Assembly: GCA_035293945.1 (NCBI GenBank)
Contig: DATGLV010000003.1
Span: 1-64,000 of the forward strand
Length of the DNA: 64,000 nt
Direction of reading: 5' to 3'
Source: VAZQ01 sp035293945
Lineage (GTDB): Bacteria > Pseudomonadota > Alphaproteobacteria > Rhizobiales > Xanthobacteraceae
Shown here: piece by piece, positions 8,947 through 17,727 of the stretch
Layout of the letters: every line of letters begins with the position of its first letter
How positions within the stretch are numbered: position 1 is the stretch's first letter
The notes under the pieces: generated by a model
Told to the model about the DNA's origin: nothing
Database searches by the model: none
What the model saw: the letters and a program-made list of their open reading frames with translations, nothing else
Made by a program: the position numbers and the translations under genes

Positions 8947-9097
8947 GCGAACGCGCCCCCATGATGCCGAGCGGCAACTACGCCGACGGCGCCCTCTGCC
9001 GCTCTGCCCCCGTCCGCCTCGCGTACGTCATGGCCGACGCATGCAACCTACCCGCTCCGAAGCCCGGTGACAGGCCCAACAAATCCCTATAGTGATC
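8947..9097 (-). pseudogene. Remnant of a duplicated oxidoreductase 5' end and upstream region
   Basis: On the minus strand, a broken version of the nucleotide-binding start of the gene at 6621-7538 can be read: 'GAVGVV' followed after indels by 'HHGGAFAR', against 'GTVGVVGLGIMGGAFAR'. The upstream 35-bp block recurs at 9063-9097. Only the first codons survive. It lies directly between the damaged R-M gene and the HbpS/GlcG gene. Confidence 0.55.
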
Positions 9098-9127
9098 GCT
9101 CCCGCAAAACTCGGGTCAGGAGCCAGT

Positions 9128-9571
9128 ATGTCGCTAACGCTCGCGCAGGCCTCAACCATCGTCGATGTCGCGCTGAAGACCGCACGCGATGCCAAATTCT
9201 CTCCACTTTCAGTTGCCGTGCTTGATGGCGGCGGCCACCTGGTGGCGTTCAAGCGCGAGGACAAGTCCGGGATCCTGCGTTTCGAGATCGCCTTTGGCAA
9301 AGCCTGGGGCGCGCTCGGCATGGGCTTTGGCTCGCGCACGCTCGCGGGCCGCGTGCCGCGCTCGCAGATGTTCTTCACCGCCCTTGCAGCCGCAAGCGGT
9401 GGCCGCTTCGTGCCGGTCATCGGCGGCGTGCTGGTGCGCGATGCCTCGGGTGACATTGTGGGCGCAGTGGGGATTTCCGGCGACACGTCCGAGAACGACG
9501 AGAAGTGCGCGGTCGCGGGCATCACGGCGGCGGGATTGAAGGCCGATCCGGGCGTCGATCCGGCGACCTGA
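9128..9571 (+). CDS. HbpS/GlcG family heme-binding-like protein (DUF336)
   Basis: Small single-domain protein, 147 aa, of the GlcG/HbpS family. The family block 'LSVAVLDGGGHLVAFKRED' and the C-terminal 'IVGAVGISGDTSENDEKCA' are present. Members bind heme or corrinoids or accompany oxidoreductases in catabolic operons. The start at 9128 follows CAGGAG at a proper distance. It precedes the M24 gene by 84 bp on the same strand, so they are probably co-transcribed. No signal peptide is seen. Confidence 0.85.
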   Translation: MSLTLAQASTIVDVALKTARDAKFSPLSVAVLDGGGHLVAFKREDKSGILRFEIAFGKAWGALGMGFGSRTLAGRVPRSQMFFTALAAASGGRFVPVIGGVLVRDASGDIVGAVGISGDTSENDEKCAVAGITAAGLKADPGVDPAT

Positions 9572-9654
9572 CGCCCGCTTCCGCTGCGGAGCAGAACCGG
9601 AATTGGTAGTTCATCGGCGCGGCGCATCCGCGCAAGTATCGGGGGAATCAAGTC

Positions 9655-10923
9655 ATGGGAGCAAATTTCGGCATCGCCGGGCTCGACTGGCAGCAGCGCG
9701 TCAACTGGGATCGGATGCGCACCTACCGGACCGAGCGCGCTCGCGAGATGATGAAGAAGCATGGCCTGGGTGCCTTGCTGTGCATGTATGATGAGAACGT
9801 CCGCTATCTCACCGGCACTCTGACCCCGGGCTGGAACCGGCTCAAGCCTGGCCTGCGCTACGCCATGCTGTGCGGCGATGGCGCCCCGATCCTGTTCGAG
9901 CAGGGCGATCTCGGCTTCCAGATCGAGCGGCATTCGCCGTGGATCCCGAAGGAGAACGTGCGCCATTCCTTCGCCTGGATCAAAGGCGCGGCCGGTCCCG
10001 CATCGACCCAGCAGGTCAACAAGTTCACCCAGGCGGTGTTGCAGGCGATGCGGGAGAACGGTGTCGCCGGCGAGAGGCTCGGCGTCGACTTCATCGACAT
10101 CAACATGATCAACATTTTCAAGGAGAACAACATCAACTGGACCGACGGCATGAGCGCCATGATGGAGGCGCGCGCCGTCAAGAACCAGGATGAGCAGGAA
10201 TGCTTCCGCATCGTCGGCGCGATCGGCGACGCCACCCACTGGGAGTGCATGAAGTTCCTGCGGCCCGGCATCACCGAGAACCAGGTGACCGCGCACCTCA
10301 TGCAATACCTCTACAACATTCCGGGCATGGAGGACGTCGAAGATGTGATTGTCTCGTCGGGACCGAACACCTGGCCGAACTGGCGCAATTTCTCCGACCG
10401 CATCATTCAGCCGGGCGACATCGTCTTCATGGATTTGGCGGCGCTGACCTGGAACGGCTACAAGTCCTGCTATTACCGCACCTATTGCGTCGGCAAGGAG
10501 CCCACCCAGGAGCAGAAGGAAACCTACCAGACTGCGCTCAAGTGGCTCTACGATTCGATCGGTGCTGTTAGGGTCGGCGCCACCACGCGCGACATCGCGC
10601 TCAAGTGGCCGTCCGCGATGGAGACCTGGGGCTATGAGGACGAAGATCAGGCGGCCGCCAATCTGTGGGGGCACGGGTTGGGGCTCGCCCAATACGATCC
10701 GCCGGTGATCTCACGCATCTGGTCGCTCGACCATCCGGTCGAGATCAAGGAAGGCATGACCTTCGCGCTCGAGACGCAGCATGGCAAGAAATTCCGCTAC
10801 GGCGTGCGCATCGAGGAAATGCTCATCGTGCACAAGAATGAGATCGAGATCGTCTCCAATTTCCCGGTCAAGCAGATCACGGTGGTGGATCCGCTGCCCG
10901 GCTACGGGGACCATGTGAGGTGA
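9655..10923 (+). CDS. M24 (Xaa-Pro dipeptidase/creatinase) family protein with altered metal site
   Basis: Protein of 422 aa with the two-domain M24 layout: an N-terminal creatinase-like domain (about 15-180) and a C-terminal pita-bread domain (about 185-410). Expected metal ligands are D260 ('VFMDLA'), H340 ('WGHGLG'), E373 ('ALETQHG') and E387 ('VRIEEM'). The second aspartate, normally in the 'SD.TRT' motif, is replaced by C272 ('GYKSCYYRTY'). It may be a metal-free creatinase-like hydrolase, an enzyme with an unusual metal site, or inactive. A plain 'Xaa-Pro peptidase' label is not safe. The start has GGGGGAATC upstream. Confidence 0.8.
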   Translation: MGANFGIAGLDWQQRVNWDRMRTYRTERAREMMKKHGLGALLCMYDENVRYLTGTLTPGWNRLKPGLRYAMLCGDGAPILFEQGDLGFQIERHSPWIPKENVRHSFAWIKGAAGPASTQQVNKFTQAVLQAMRENGVAGERLGVDFIDINMINIFKENNINWTDGMSAMMEARAVKNQDEQECFRIVGAIGDATHWECMKFLRPGITENQVTAHLMQYLYNIPGMEDVEDVIVSSGPNTWPNWRNFSDRIIQPGDIVFMDLAALTWNGYKSCYYRTYCVGKEPTQEQKETYQTALKWLYDSIGAVRVGATTRDIALKWPSAMETWGYEDEDQAAANLWGHGLGLAQYDPPVISRIWSLDHPVEIKEGMTFALETQHGKKFRYGVRIEEMLIVHKNEIEIVSNFPVKQITVVDPLPGYGDHVR

Positions 10924-10948
10924 GGAGCCGCACCCGCGCGGCATTCCC

Positions 10949-11078
10949 CACCTCTCCCCGCTTGCGGGGAGAGGTCGGCGCGTAGCGCCGGGTGAGGGGG
11001 TGTCTCCGCAAGCTCGGGCTCAATATTGGTGGAGAGGCCCCCTCACCCCGACCCTCTCCCCGCCAGCGGGGAGAGGGA
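10949..11078. repeat. GC-rich intergenic repeat with two long hairpins
   Basis: It contains the hairpin 'CCTCTCCCCGCTTGCGGGGA' + GAGG, a linker with 'GGTGAGGGGG' and 'CCCCCTCACCC', and a second hairpin 'CCTCTCCCCGCCAGCGGGGA' + GAGG. The two outer hairpins are near-copies. Related elements occur at 24543-24585, 37655-37770 and 45752-45865. It separates the M24 gene from the dikinase gene. Confidence 0.75.
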
Positions 11079-11100
11079 GTCTGAAAGGCCCTTGCTTGAA

Positions 11101-12378
11101 ATGACCCAGTTTATTCTCCCACTGCGCGACGCGGGCAGCGAAGACGCCGACCAGGTGGGACCGAAATCCGCAAACCTCGCCAAGCTTTCGCATGCCGGCT
11201 TGCCGACGCCGGGAGGAGCTTGTCTTACCGCAGCGGCGTATCGGGCGCAGATCGCGGCGCTCGGGATCGAGAGTGCGGTGAAGAGCTATGTTTCCGCCTC
11301 GCCAGCGGATGCGCGACGCCTCTCGGTCGAGATCAGGCTCGCCTTGTACGAGAGACCGATCGCTCCCGATATTCTTGCTCCATTGCTGTCGGCATGGCGC
11401 GCAATGACCGCCGGCGGGCAGGCGGGCGTGGTGCGGTCTTCGGCACTGATCGAGGATCGCGCCGGCGCCAATTTCGCCGGCCAATTCGAAAGCTTCCTCG
11501 GGCTCAGCGACGAAGGCGAATTTGTCACGGCGGTACGCGCTTGCTGGGCGGCGCTGTGGACCAGCAATGCGCGACGCTACATGGGGAGCTACGGGCTTAG
11601 TCCGGCCGATACCGCGATGGCGGTCTTGATTCAGCCGCTGGTGGCGGCGCGCGCCTCGGGGGGTGCTTTAAGCCAAACGCCCGAGGGCATGCTCGTCAGC
11701 GCCACCTGGGGGCTCGGCTCGGCGATTGCGCAGGGCGAGGTGGTGCCGGACCGCATCGTGCTGAGCCGACAGGGATTTGTTCGCAAGATCGAAGCTGGCC
11801 GCAAGGATCGTCGCGACGCTTGCGTGCACGGCGCAGGTCCGGTGACGCAGGCGGTGCCGGAGGCGCTGGCACGCGAGCCTTGCCTCAAGGCCGGCGAAGC
11901 CGTCACGCTCGGTCGTATGCTGCGCAAGGCCGAAGAGCTGCTCGGCACACCCGTCGAGATCGAGTGGGCGCTTGACGATGCCGGCTTCAAGCTGCTGCAG
12001 GCGCGCCCCCTTCAAATGCAGCCGTCGTTGGTGCCGGATGACATCTGGCTCGCGCATCCGGGCTTGAGCGGCCATCCGGCCGGGGTCGGCTGGGGCTCGG
12101 GCCGCGCCGTCGTGGTGGCTTGCGAGTGCGAGCTGTCGCGGGTCGCACCCGGCGATGTCCTGGTGACCAAAGTCGCCGGTCCGGCGCTGAGCCAAATCCT
12201 GCCGCGTGTTGCCGGCGTGGTGGCCGAGCTCGGCGGCTCGACCTCGCATCTTGCTTCGCTCGCCCGCGAGCGCGGGATCCCCATGGTGCTCGGCGTGATC
12301 GACGCCACCCAGCGCATTCCCGACGGCTCGCAGGTGGCGGTCGACGGCGTCGCCGGCATCGTGCGCTGGTTGAGATAA
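11101..12378 (+). CDS. Compact PEP synthase / pyruvate phosphate dikinase-like protein
   Basis: Protein of 425 aa with an N-terminal ATP-binding domain (about 1-305; 'VRSSALIEDRAGANFAGQFE' at 111-130 and 'EIEWALDDAGFKLLQARPLQ') and a phosphohistidine swivel domain (about 330-425). The carrier His is H383 in 'LGGSTSHLASLARERGIP'. The PEP/pyruvate-binding TIM barrel of PpsA/PpdK is missing, so the acceptor is unlikely to be pyruvate bound by this chain. Rifampicin phosphotransferase and phenylphosphate synthase share these two domains with other partners. Start chosen at 11101; an upstream extension would run through a repeat element. It may be co-transcribed with the hydroxyacid dehydrogenase 38 bp downstream. 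Confidence 0.8.
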   Translation: MTQFILPLRDAGSEDADQVGPKSANLAKLSHAGLPTPGGACLTAAAYRAQIAALGIESAVKSYVSASPADARRLSVEIRLALYERPIAPDILAPLLSAWRAMTAGGQAGVVRSSALIEDRAGANFAGQFESFLGLSDEGEFVTAVRACWAALWTSNARRYMGSYGLSPADTAMAVLIQPLVAARASGGALSQTPEGMLVSATWGLGSAIAQGEVVPDRIVLSRQGFVRKIEAGRKDRRDACVHGAGPVTQAVPEALAREPCLKAGEAVTLGRMLRKAEELLGTPVEIEWALDDAGFKLLQARPLQMQPSLVPDDIWLAHPGLSGHPAGVGWGSGRAVVVACECELSRVAPGDVLVTKVAGPALSQILPRVAGVVAELGGSTSHLASLARERGIPMVLGVIDATQRIPDGSQVAVDGVAGIVRWLR

Positions 12379-12416
12379 GATCGCGATGAACTGACATCAG
12401 CAAAGAGTGAGTTGCC

Positions 12417-13376
12417 GTGGCCCAACCCATCATTGCGGTTACCGACAGCGTCTTTCCCTCGCTAGATCCCGCCAAGGCCGCGCTCGCGCATCTCGATCCG
12501 GAGATGCGCATGGCGAAGAGCGCGTCCCCCGAGGACATCCTTGTGGTCGCGCGCGATGCCGACGCGATCCTGGTCACCTATGCGAAGCTGCCGGGCGAGC
12601 TGTTGCGCAAGCTCGAGCGCTGCCGGGTGATCGGCCGCTTCGGCCTCGGCGTCGATAATATCGATATCAAGGCCGCGGCTGAGTGCGGCATCGTGGTCAC
12701 CTATGTGCCCGACTATTGCATGCACGAGGTATCCGATCACGCCGTGGCGCTGATCTTGGCGCTCGCGCGCAAGATCCCGTTCTCCAACACATTGGTGCAG
12801 GGGGGCCGCTGGGAAATGCCCGCCGTAGCACCGCTGCGCCGCCTCGTCGGACAGGTCCTGGGCTTGATCGGCTTCGGCAACATTCCGCGCGCACTCGCCC
12901 CCAAGGCCAAGCCCTTCGGGCTCGACATCATCGCCCACGACCCCTATGCGGCGGCCGCAGCGTTCGCCGCCTGTGGGGTCGAGCCAGTCAGCCTGGAGGA
13001 TGTCCTCGCGCGCGCCGATATCGTTTCGGTGCACGCTCCACTGACGCCGGCAACACGCGGGCTCCTCAACGCCGCCGCCTTCGCGCGCATGAAGAAGGGC
13101 GCCCTCATCGTCAATACGGCGCGCGGGCCGCTCATCGATGAAGTGGCTCTTGTTGCCGCCCTCGACAGCGGCCAGCTCGGCGGTGCCGCGCTCGACGTGG
13201 TGGCCACGGAGCCCTTGGCGAAGGATTCGCCCTTGCTGGGCCGTCCCAACGTGATCCTGACGCCGCACACGGCTTTCTATTCGGTCGATGCGCTCAACGA
13301 GCTGCAGACCAAATGCGCAACCGATGTGGCGAATGTGCTCGGCGGCAAAGCGCCCGTCTACCCGGTGAAGCTGTGA
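12417..13376 (+). CDS. D-2-hydroxyacid dehydrogenase (CtBP/SerA-like)
   Basis: NAD-dependent D-isomer hydroxyacid dehydrogenase, 319 aa, starting with GTG. The Rossmann motif is 'GLIGFGNIP' (149-157). The catalytic set is R236 ('NTARGPLID'), E265 and H284 ('LTPHTAFYS'). The block 'VPDYCMHEVSDHAVALILAL' is typical of the CtBP-like branch. There is no ACT domain, so it is not the serine-pathway SerA, which is at 37821. The substrate is unknown. Confidence 0.85.
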   Translation: MAQPIIAVTDSVFPSLDPAKAALAHLDPEMRMAKSASPEDILVVARDADAILVTYAKLPGELLRKLERCRVIGRFGLGVDNIDIKAAAECGIVVTYVPDYCMHEVSDHAVALILALARKIPFSNTLVQGGRWEMPAVAPLRRLVGQVLGLIGFGNIPRALAPKAKPFGLDIIAHDPYAAAAAFAACGVEPVSLEDVLARADIVSVHAPLTPATRGLLNAAAFARMKKGALIVNTARGPLIDEVALVAALDSGQLGGAALDVVATEPLAKDSPLLGRPNVILTPHTAFYSVDALNELQTKCATDVANVLGGKAPVYPVKL

Positions 13377-13398
13377 ACTTGTCCCGTTACACACTCGG

Positions 13399-13498
13399 CG
13401 TCGTCCCGGCCGAGCGCAGCGAGTGCCGGGACTCATACGGCTGCGCGCCATCGAGAGAACAAAAGCGTATGAGTCCCCGCTTTCGCGGGGACGACCTC
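13399..13498. repeat. Dispersed palindromic repeat, family 2
   Basis: Nested inverted repeats: 'GTCCCGGCCGAGCGCAGCGA', then a pair 'GGACTCATACG ... CGTATGAGTCC', ending 'CCGCTTTCGCGGGGACGAC'. The same architecture recurs at 34134-34222 and, decayed, at 43070-43215. It lies between the dehydrogenase and LLM genes. Confidence 0.75.
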
Positions 13499-13533
13499 GT
13501 CGACAATGCACTCGCATATCCCCGGAGTCGAAG

Positions 13534-14622
13534 ATGAAGCTCGGTTTCTTCACCATGCCGATCCACCCGCTCGACAAGGAATGGCGGCAGTGCCTGCGCG
13601 AGGATCGCGAGGCCTTCATCCTCGCGGATGAGCTGGGTTACGTCGAAGGCTATGTGGGCGAGCACGCGACCGACAAGGCGGAGAACATCACCTCCTGCGC
13701 GGTGTTCATCGGCACGCTGGTCGACGCCACCAAGCGCATCAAGCTCGGCACCGGCACCATCAACATGCCCAACAGCCATCCGGTGGCGACCGCGACGCAG
13801 ATCGCCATGCTCGATCATCTGCTCGACGGCCGTTTCATCTTCGGCATCAGTCCGGGCGGGCTCATGTCCGACGCCGAGGCCTTCGGCAACATCGACGCCG
13901 ATCGTCGTGCCATGTTCCTGGAGGCGATCAATCATGTGCTCGCCATCTGGCAGGGCGAGCCGCCCTACAACATCAAGGGCCAGTTCTGGAACATCACCAT
14001 CGAGCGCCAGCTGGTGCCGCATATCGGCCAGGGCTTTCTGGCGAAGCCCTTACAGCGTCCGCATCCGCCGATCGTGGTGACCGCGGTCGCGCCGTTCTCC
14101 GCGGGCATCGCCGAGGCGGCGGCGCGCGGCTGGGACACGATCTCGGCAAACTTCCTGCTGCCGCAATGGGTGAAGACCCATTGGCCCAAATATGTCGAAG
14201 GCTGCAATCGCGCGGGCCGCGTGGCCGATCCTGCCAATTGGCGCGTGGCCAAGAGCATTTTCGTGGCCGACGACGATGCGACCGCCCAACGCTATGCGAC
14301 CTCGGAGAAGAGTCCCTACCGCTACTACTATTCGCAGCTCCTGACCAAGCTCAAGCGCAGCAAGCGCGCCGAGGTGTTCAAGACCCGCCGCGAGCAGCCT
14401 GACGCCGAGCTCACGGTCGATTCGGTCTGCGACAGCGTGATGATTGCCGGATCGCCCAACAAGGTGGTCGACCAGATCCTGGCCTTCCGCGAGCAGGTTG
14501 GCGACTTCGGGACGCTGCTCTATGCCGGCAAGGACTGGCTCGACCGCGATCTCGGCCGCCACTCGATGATCCTCATGGCCGAGAAGGTGCTGCCGGCCGT
14601 GAACGCGGCGATCCGGGCATAG
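13534..14622 (+). CDS. LLM class flavin-dependent oxidoreductase
   Basis: Luciferase-like monooxygenase family, 362 aa, using reduced FMN supplied by a reductase. It has the family N-terminus 'MKLGFFTMPIHP', 'LGTGTINMPNSHPVATATQI' and 'GRFIFGISPGG', which binds flavin phosphate. The start at 13534 has GGAG upstream; longer readings enter a repeat. A fragment of its own 3' end is duplicated at 17460-17592. The substrate is unknown; the context is a catabolic mosaic. Confidence 0.85.
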   Translation: MKLGFFTMPIHPLDKEWRQCLREDREAFILADELGYVEGYVGEHATDKAENITSCAVFIGTLVDATKRIKLGTGTINMPNSHPVATATQIAMLDHLLDGRFIFGISPGGLMSDAEAFGNIDADRRAMFLEAINHVLAIWQGEPPYNIKGQFWNITIERQLVPHIGQGFLAKPLQRPHPPIVVTAVAPFSAGIAEAAARGWDTISANFLLPQWVKTHWPKYVEGCNRAGRVADPANWRVAKSIFVADDDATAQRYATSEKSPYRYYYSQLLTKLKRSKRAEVFKTRREQPDAELTVDSVCDSVMIAGSPNKVVDQILAFREQVGDFGTLLYAGKDWLDRDLGRHSMILMAEKVLPAVNAAIRA

Positions 14623-14760
14623 CTTCGTCCCGATTGCGAACTTTGCCACACGGCGACACTGAGCCTCGCTCTCGCCCGTTCTTTGGCGCGACGCTGCCTT
14701 GATGTGCGCGTGATGGGGAGTTAAGGGCGGCCTCAGGTGTCTTTCTCTTGAGGTTGCCAG

Positions 14761-17346
14761 ATGGTTGTGACCGTTCGGGATATCGCGCGCGTTGCGTTCC
14801 TTGTCCTACTCGCCGGTGCGGGATGCGCGCGTGCGCAGATCGCGCAGCCTTCACGCGACGTGCCGGTCAATGCAACGGTGGGGGATTCCGCGGCCGCTGC
14901 GCCCGGCCTGCCTACCGGCGCTGCGGCGTCCGCCGCCGCGCCAGCGCGACCGCAGATCGATACCACCGAGATCATCGCCCGCGCCAACAAGGACGTGGGC
15001 GTCGACATCCAGGCCACGATGGCGGGTTGGCAGCGCGAGCTCGATCGCATCGAGGGCGAGCTCCACCAGGCACGATTGCGTTATTCGGACCTCAATTCCT
15101 TGCGCGATTCCCTGCAACGGCAACGCGCGACCGTCGAAGATTTCGCGAACCGTCTCCAGCCCCACCTCGCTGCCGCCAAGGCCCAGGTGGAGCTGTTGGG
15201 GCCGGCCCCGTCCGATGCTCAGCCGCCCGAGCCCGATCAGATTGCGCGCAATCGTGCGGAGCTCAACTATTATCTGGGCCTTCTGTCCGCCGGACAGGCT
15301 GCCGTCAACGCGGGACAGCTGCGCATCGACCAGCTGATCAACGAAGTCCAAGAGGTTCGCCGCAAGAACTTTTCAACCTACCTCTTCCAGGCGGTTCCCG
15401 GCGTGTACGCGACCGAGACCTGGATGAAGTTGCCGGCCTATGTTCCCTCGGCGGTCAGCGCGACCCACGATCTCGTTGCCGATTGGTGGACGAACGAGGG
15501 CGATCGCGACGATGTGGTGCGTGGCGCGATCGCAGCCGCAGGCCTGGCGCTGGTGCTCGTGGCCGTGACGTGGCTTGGCGTGCCTCGCTTGCGCCGCTGG
15601 CGCGGCGACAGCGAGCCGCCGTTCTGGAGGCGCGCATCCTCAGCGGCCGGCGTGGTCCTGTTGCGCATGCTGCCGGCCGTCGCTCCGATCCTGCTGCTCT
15701 ATGGCCTCATCGCCGGGTCGGAGGCACTGCCCGAGCGCGTTGATTGGCTGTTCTACACGGCGGTGCAATCGGCAGTCATCGTCTTTGCGGTGAGCGCATT
15801 GGTGGCCACCGTCTTCGCTCCGGCGGCGCCGCAATGGCGTCTCGTGCCGGCTTCGAACGCTGCTGCTTGGCGCATCTGCGGCCTGGTCGTGCTGCTCGCG
15901 GTCGTGTATGGCCTGACGACGTTCATCTATATCGCCACACGTCTCGTTCAGGCGCCGTTTGCGCTCACGGTCGCGATCGCCGTTCCGTCATGCCTCGTGC
16001 TGGCGGGCATCGTCGTCGCCATCCTGCTCACCCCGCTTGAAGGACAGCACCGGGACGGGATCACGTCTCCGCAATGGCTCAAGGCGCTGCGGCTCCCGGT
16101 CTGGACAACGATCGTGGCCATCGTGGTGAGCACGCTTGCCGGTTACCTCGCGCTCGCGCGGTTCCTGTCGCAACAGCTGATTGTCACCGGCTCCATTCTG
16201 GCGATTGTATATCTGCTGCTCTTGTGGGTTGATGGATTCACCCAGGGTCTCGGCGAAGATCACGCGGCAATCGGACATTGGCTGCAGGACAGAGCCGGCC
16301 TCGACCAGCGACGCCGCCAGCAGCTCGCGCTGCCGTGCGGTCTGTTTCTCAAGCTCGCCGTGCTGGTGCTGTCGGTGCCTCTTATCATGCTGCAATGGGG
16401 CTACAACTGGCCCGACATCTTCGACTGGTACCGCCAGCTGTTTTTCGGCTTTCGTATCGCCAACACCCAAGTCTCGTTTGCCGCGCTGCTCGCCTCCATC
16501 ATCGTATTCGTGCTGGCCTACGCGGCGGCGCGGCTGTTCCAGAGCTGGCTCGACGCGCGCGTCCTGCGGGTGGCCGGGATCTCGGGCGGTGTTCGCGATT
16601 CGATTCGCACCGGCGTTGGCTACGTGGGTGTCGTCCTCGCAGCCGTGGTGGCGGCCTCCTTTGCGGGCTTCAACCTGTCAAATCTTGCCATTGTGGCCGG
16701 AGCGTTCTCGGTCGGCGTCGGTCTTGGCCTGCAGGCCGTCGTCAGCAATTTCGTCTCGGGGCTCATTCTGCTGGCCGAGCGGCCCATCAAGATCGGCGAT
16801 ATCGTCGCCGTCGGCGGCGAGGAGGGCACCGTACGCAAGATCAGCGTGCGCTCGACCGAGATCGAGACCGGGGACCAGGCTCACGTTCTCGTGCCCAATT
16901 CTTATTTCATCACCGAGAAGGTGAAGAACTGGACCCACCGTAATGGCTTCGGTCGTATCGTCATCGCCGTGAATGTTGCGAGCAGCAGCGACCCGCGGCA
17001 AACGCGTGATATCCTGATCAAGGTCGCCAGAGAAAATCCTCGAGTGATGTCGGTGCCCGAGCCTTTCGTCGATTTCGAGGACTTTGGCGCGGACAGTCTC
17101 AATTTCAAGCTCTATGCTTTCACCTATGATCTCACCAAGAACGTGGGCACACGTACCGACCTGCGTATCAGCATCCTCGAAGCGTTCAAGCAGGCGGGCA
17201 TCCGCATTGCGTTTCTCCAGGCGGACGTGACCGTGCGCAACATCGATCGGCTGCGAGAGGCGGTCACGGAATACGTCTCCGGCCCTTACAACGGAAGGAG
17301 CGGCGGCAAACGCCTTGCTGCGCATCAGATTGGAGAAGCCGGTTGA
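14761..17346 (+). CDS. MscS-type mechanosensitive channel, large DUF3772-like form
   Basis: Inner-membrane channel, 861 aa. It has a signal peptide (about 1-25), a periplasmic Ala/Pro-rich and coiled-coil region (about 70-200), and about ten membrane segments (about 255-600). The MscS core is at about 610-830: 'FSVGVGLGLQAVVSNFVSG' is the pore helix, followed by the 'RPIKIGDIVAVGGEEGTVRKI' beta domain. It would release solutes on membrane tension. The large N-terminal part resembles MscK-like forms. Its position between an LLM gene and a decayed LLM copy suggests a duplicated block. Confidence 0.85.
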   Translation: MVVTVRDIARVAFLVLLAGAGCARAQIAQPSRDVPVNATVGDSAAAAPGLPTGAAASAAAPARPQIDTTEIIARANKDVGVDIQATMAGWQRELDRIEGELHQARLRYSDLNSLRDSLQRQRATVEDFANRLQPHLAAAKAQVELLGPAPSDAQPPEPDQIARNRAELNYYLGLLSAGQAAVNAGQLRIDQLINEVQEVRRKNFSTYLFQAVPGVYATETWMKLPAYVPSAVSATHDLVADWWTNEGDRDDVVRGAIAAAGLALVLVAVTWLGVPRLRRWRGDSEPPFWRRASSAAGVVLLRMLPAVAPILLLYGLIAGSEALPERVDWLFYTAVQSAVIVFAVSALVATVFAPAAPQWRLVPASNAAAWRICGLVVLLAVVYGLTTFIYIATRLVQAPFALTVAIAVPSCLVLAGIVVAILLTPLEGQHRDGITSPQWLKALRLPVWTTIVAIVVSTLAGYLALARFLSQQLIVTGSILAIVYLLLLWVDGFTQGLGEDHAAIGHWLQDRAGLDQRRRQQLALPCGLFLKLAVLVLSVPLIMLQWGYNWPDIFDWYRQLFFGFRIANTQVSFAALLASIIVFVLAYAAARLFQSWLDARVLRVAGISGGVRDSIRTGVGYVGVVLAAVVAASFAGFNLSNLAIVAGAFSVGVGLGLQAVVSNFVSGLILLAERPIKIGDIVAVGGEEGTVRKISVRSTEIETGDQAHVLVPNSYFITEKVKNWTHRNGFGRIVIAVNVASSSDPRQTRDILIKVARENPRVMSVPEPFVDFEDFGADSLNFKLYAFTYDLTKNVGTRTDLRISILEAFKQAGIRIAFLQADVTVRNIDRLREAVTEYVSGPYNGRSGGKRLAAHQIGEAG

Positions 17347-17459
17347 GGGGGTGGCGGCATATTCGCGGCCTCGATCGGCCATCCAATCCGCCTCAGAGAC
17401 GCCGACGCGCGTGTCAGGAAACGCGTGATCTGCTTCGCGTGAAAAGAGCGTTGCTGCGG

Positions 17460-17592
17460 GGAGGTCGGCGATTTGAAGACGCCGCTCTGTGCCGGCAAGG
17501 CAAAGTACTGGCTCGATCGCGACGGCAGCCGCCGCTCGATGATCCTCATGGCCGAAGAAAGTGCTGTCCGCCGAGAACGCGGGCGGGCTTAA
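17460..17592 (+). pseudogene. Decayed 3' fragment of an LLM oxidoreductase
   Basis: Matches the last about 43 codons of the gene at 13534-14622. 'YWLDRDGSRRSMILMAE' is read here against 'DWLDRDLGRHSMILMAEKVL' there. After MAE a frameshift follows ('ESAVRRERGRA' against 'KVLPAVNAAIRA'). Upstream of about 17460 the similarity fades. There is no start codon or ribosome-binding site, so it is a relic. Confidence 0.7.
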
Positions 17593-17727
17593 CCTCAAAT
17601 TTGCGAAGCCCGAAATACCTTGCGCCGGCCGGCATTGCGGCGCGCCTTGTGAGGGAGCGCCCGGCGTGATCTACTTCGCTTGAGAAGTGGCGCAACAACA
17701 AGCCGGGGGGATGGGGGGGGGGCGAAG

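Noticed and set aside
10949..11078. Possible CRISPR or riboswitch because of repeated hairpins
   Set aside because: Only two hairpins with no regular spacers, and the same element occurs at other intergenic sites, so it is a dispersed repeat.
12417..13376. D-2-hydroxyacid dehydrogenase as the serine-pathway SerA
   Set aside because: It lacks the ACT domain, and a full-length SerA sits next to serC at 37821.
12462..13619. 385-codon minus-strand frame antisense to the D-2-hydroxyacid dehydrogenase
   Set aside because: It mirrors the coding gene and has typical shadow composition.
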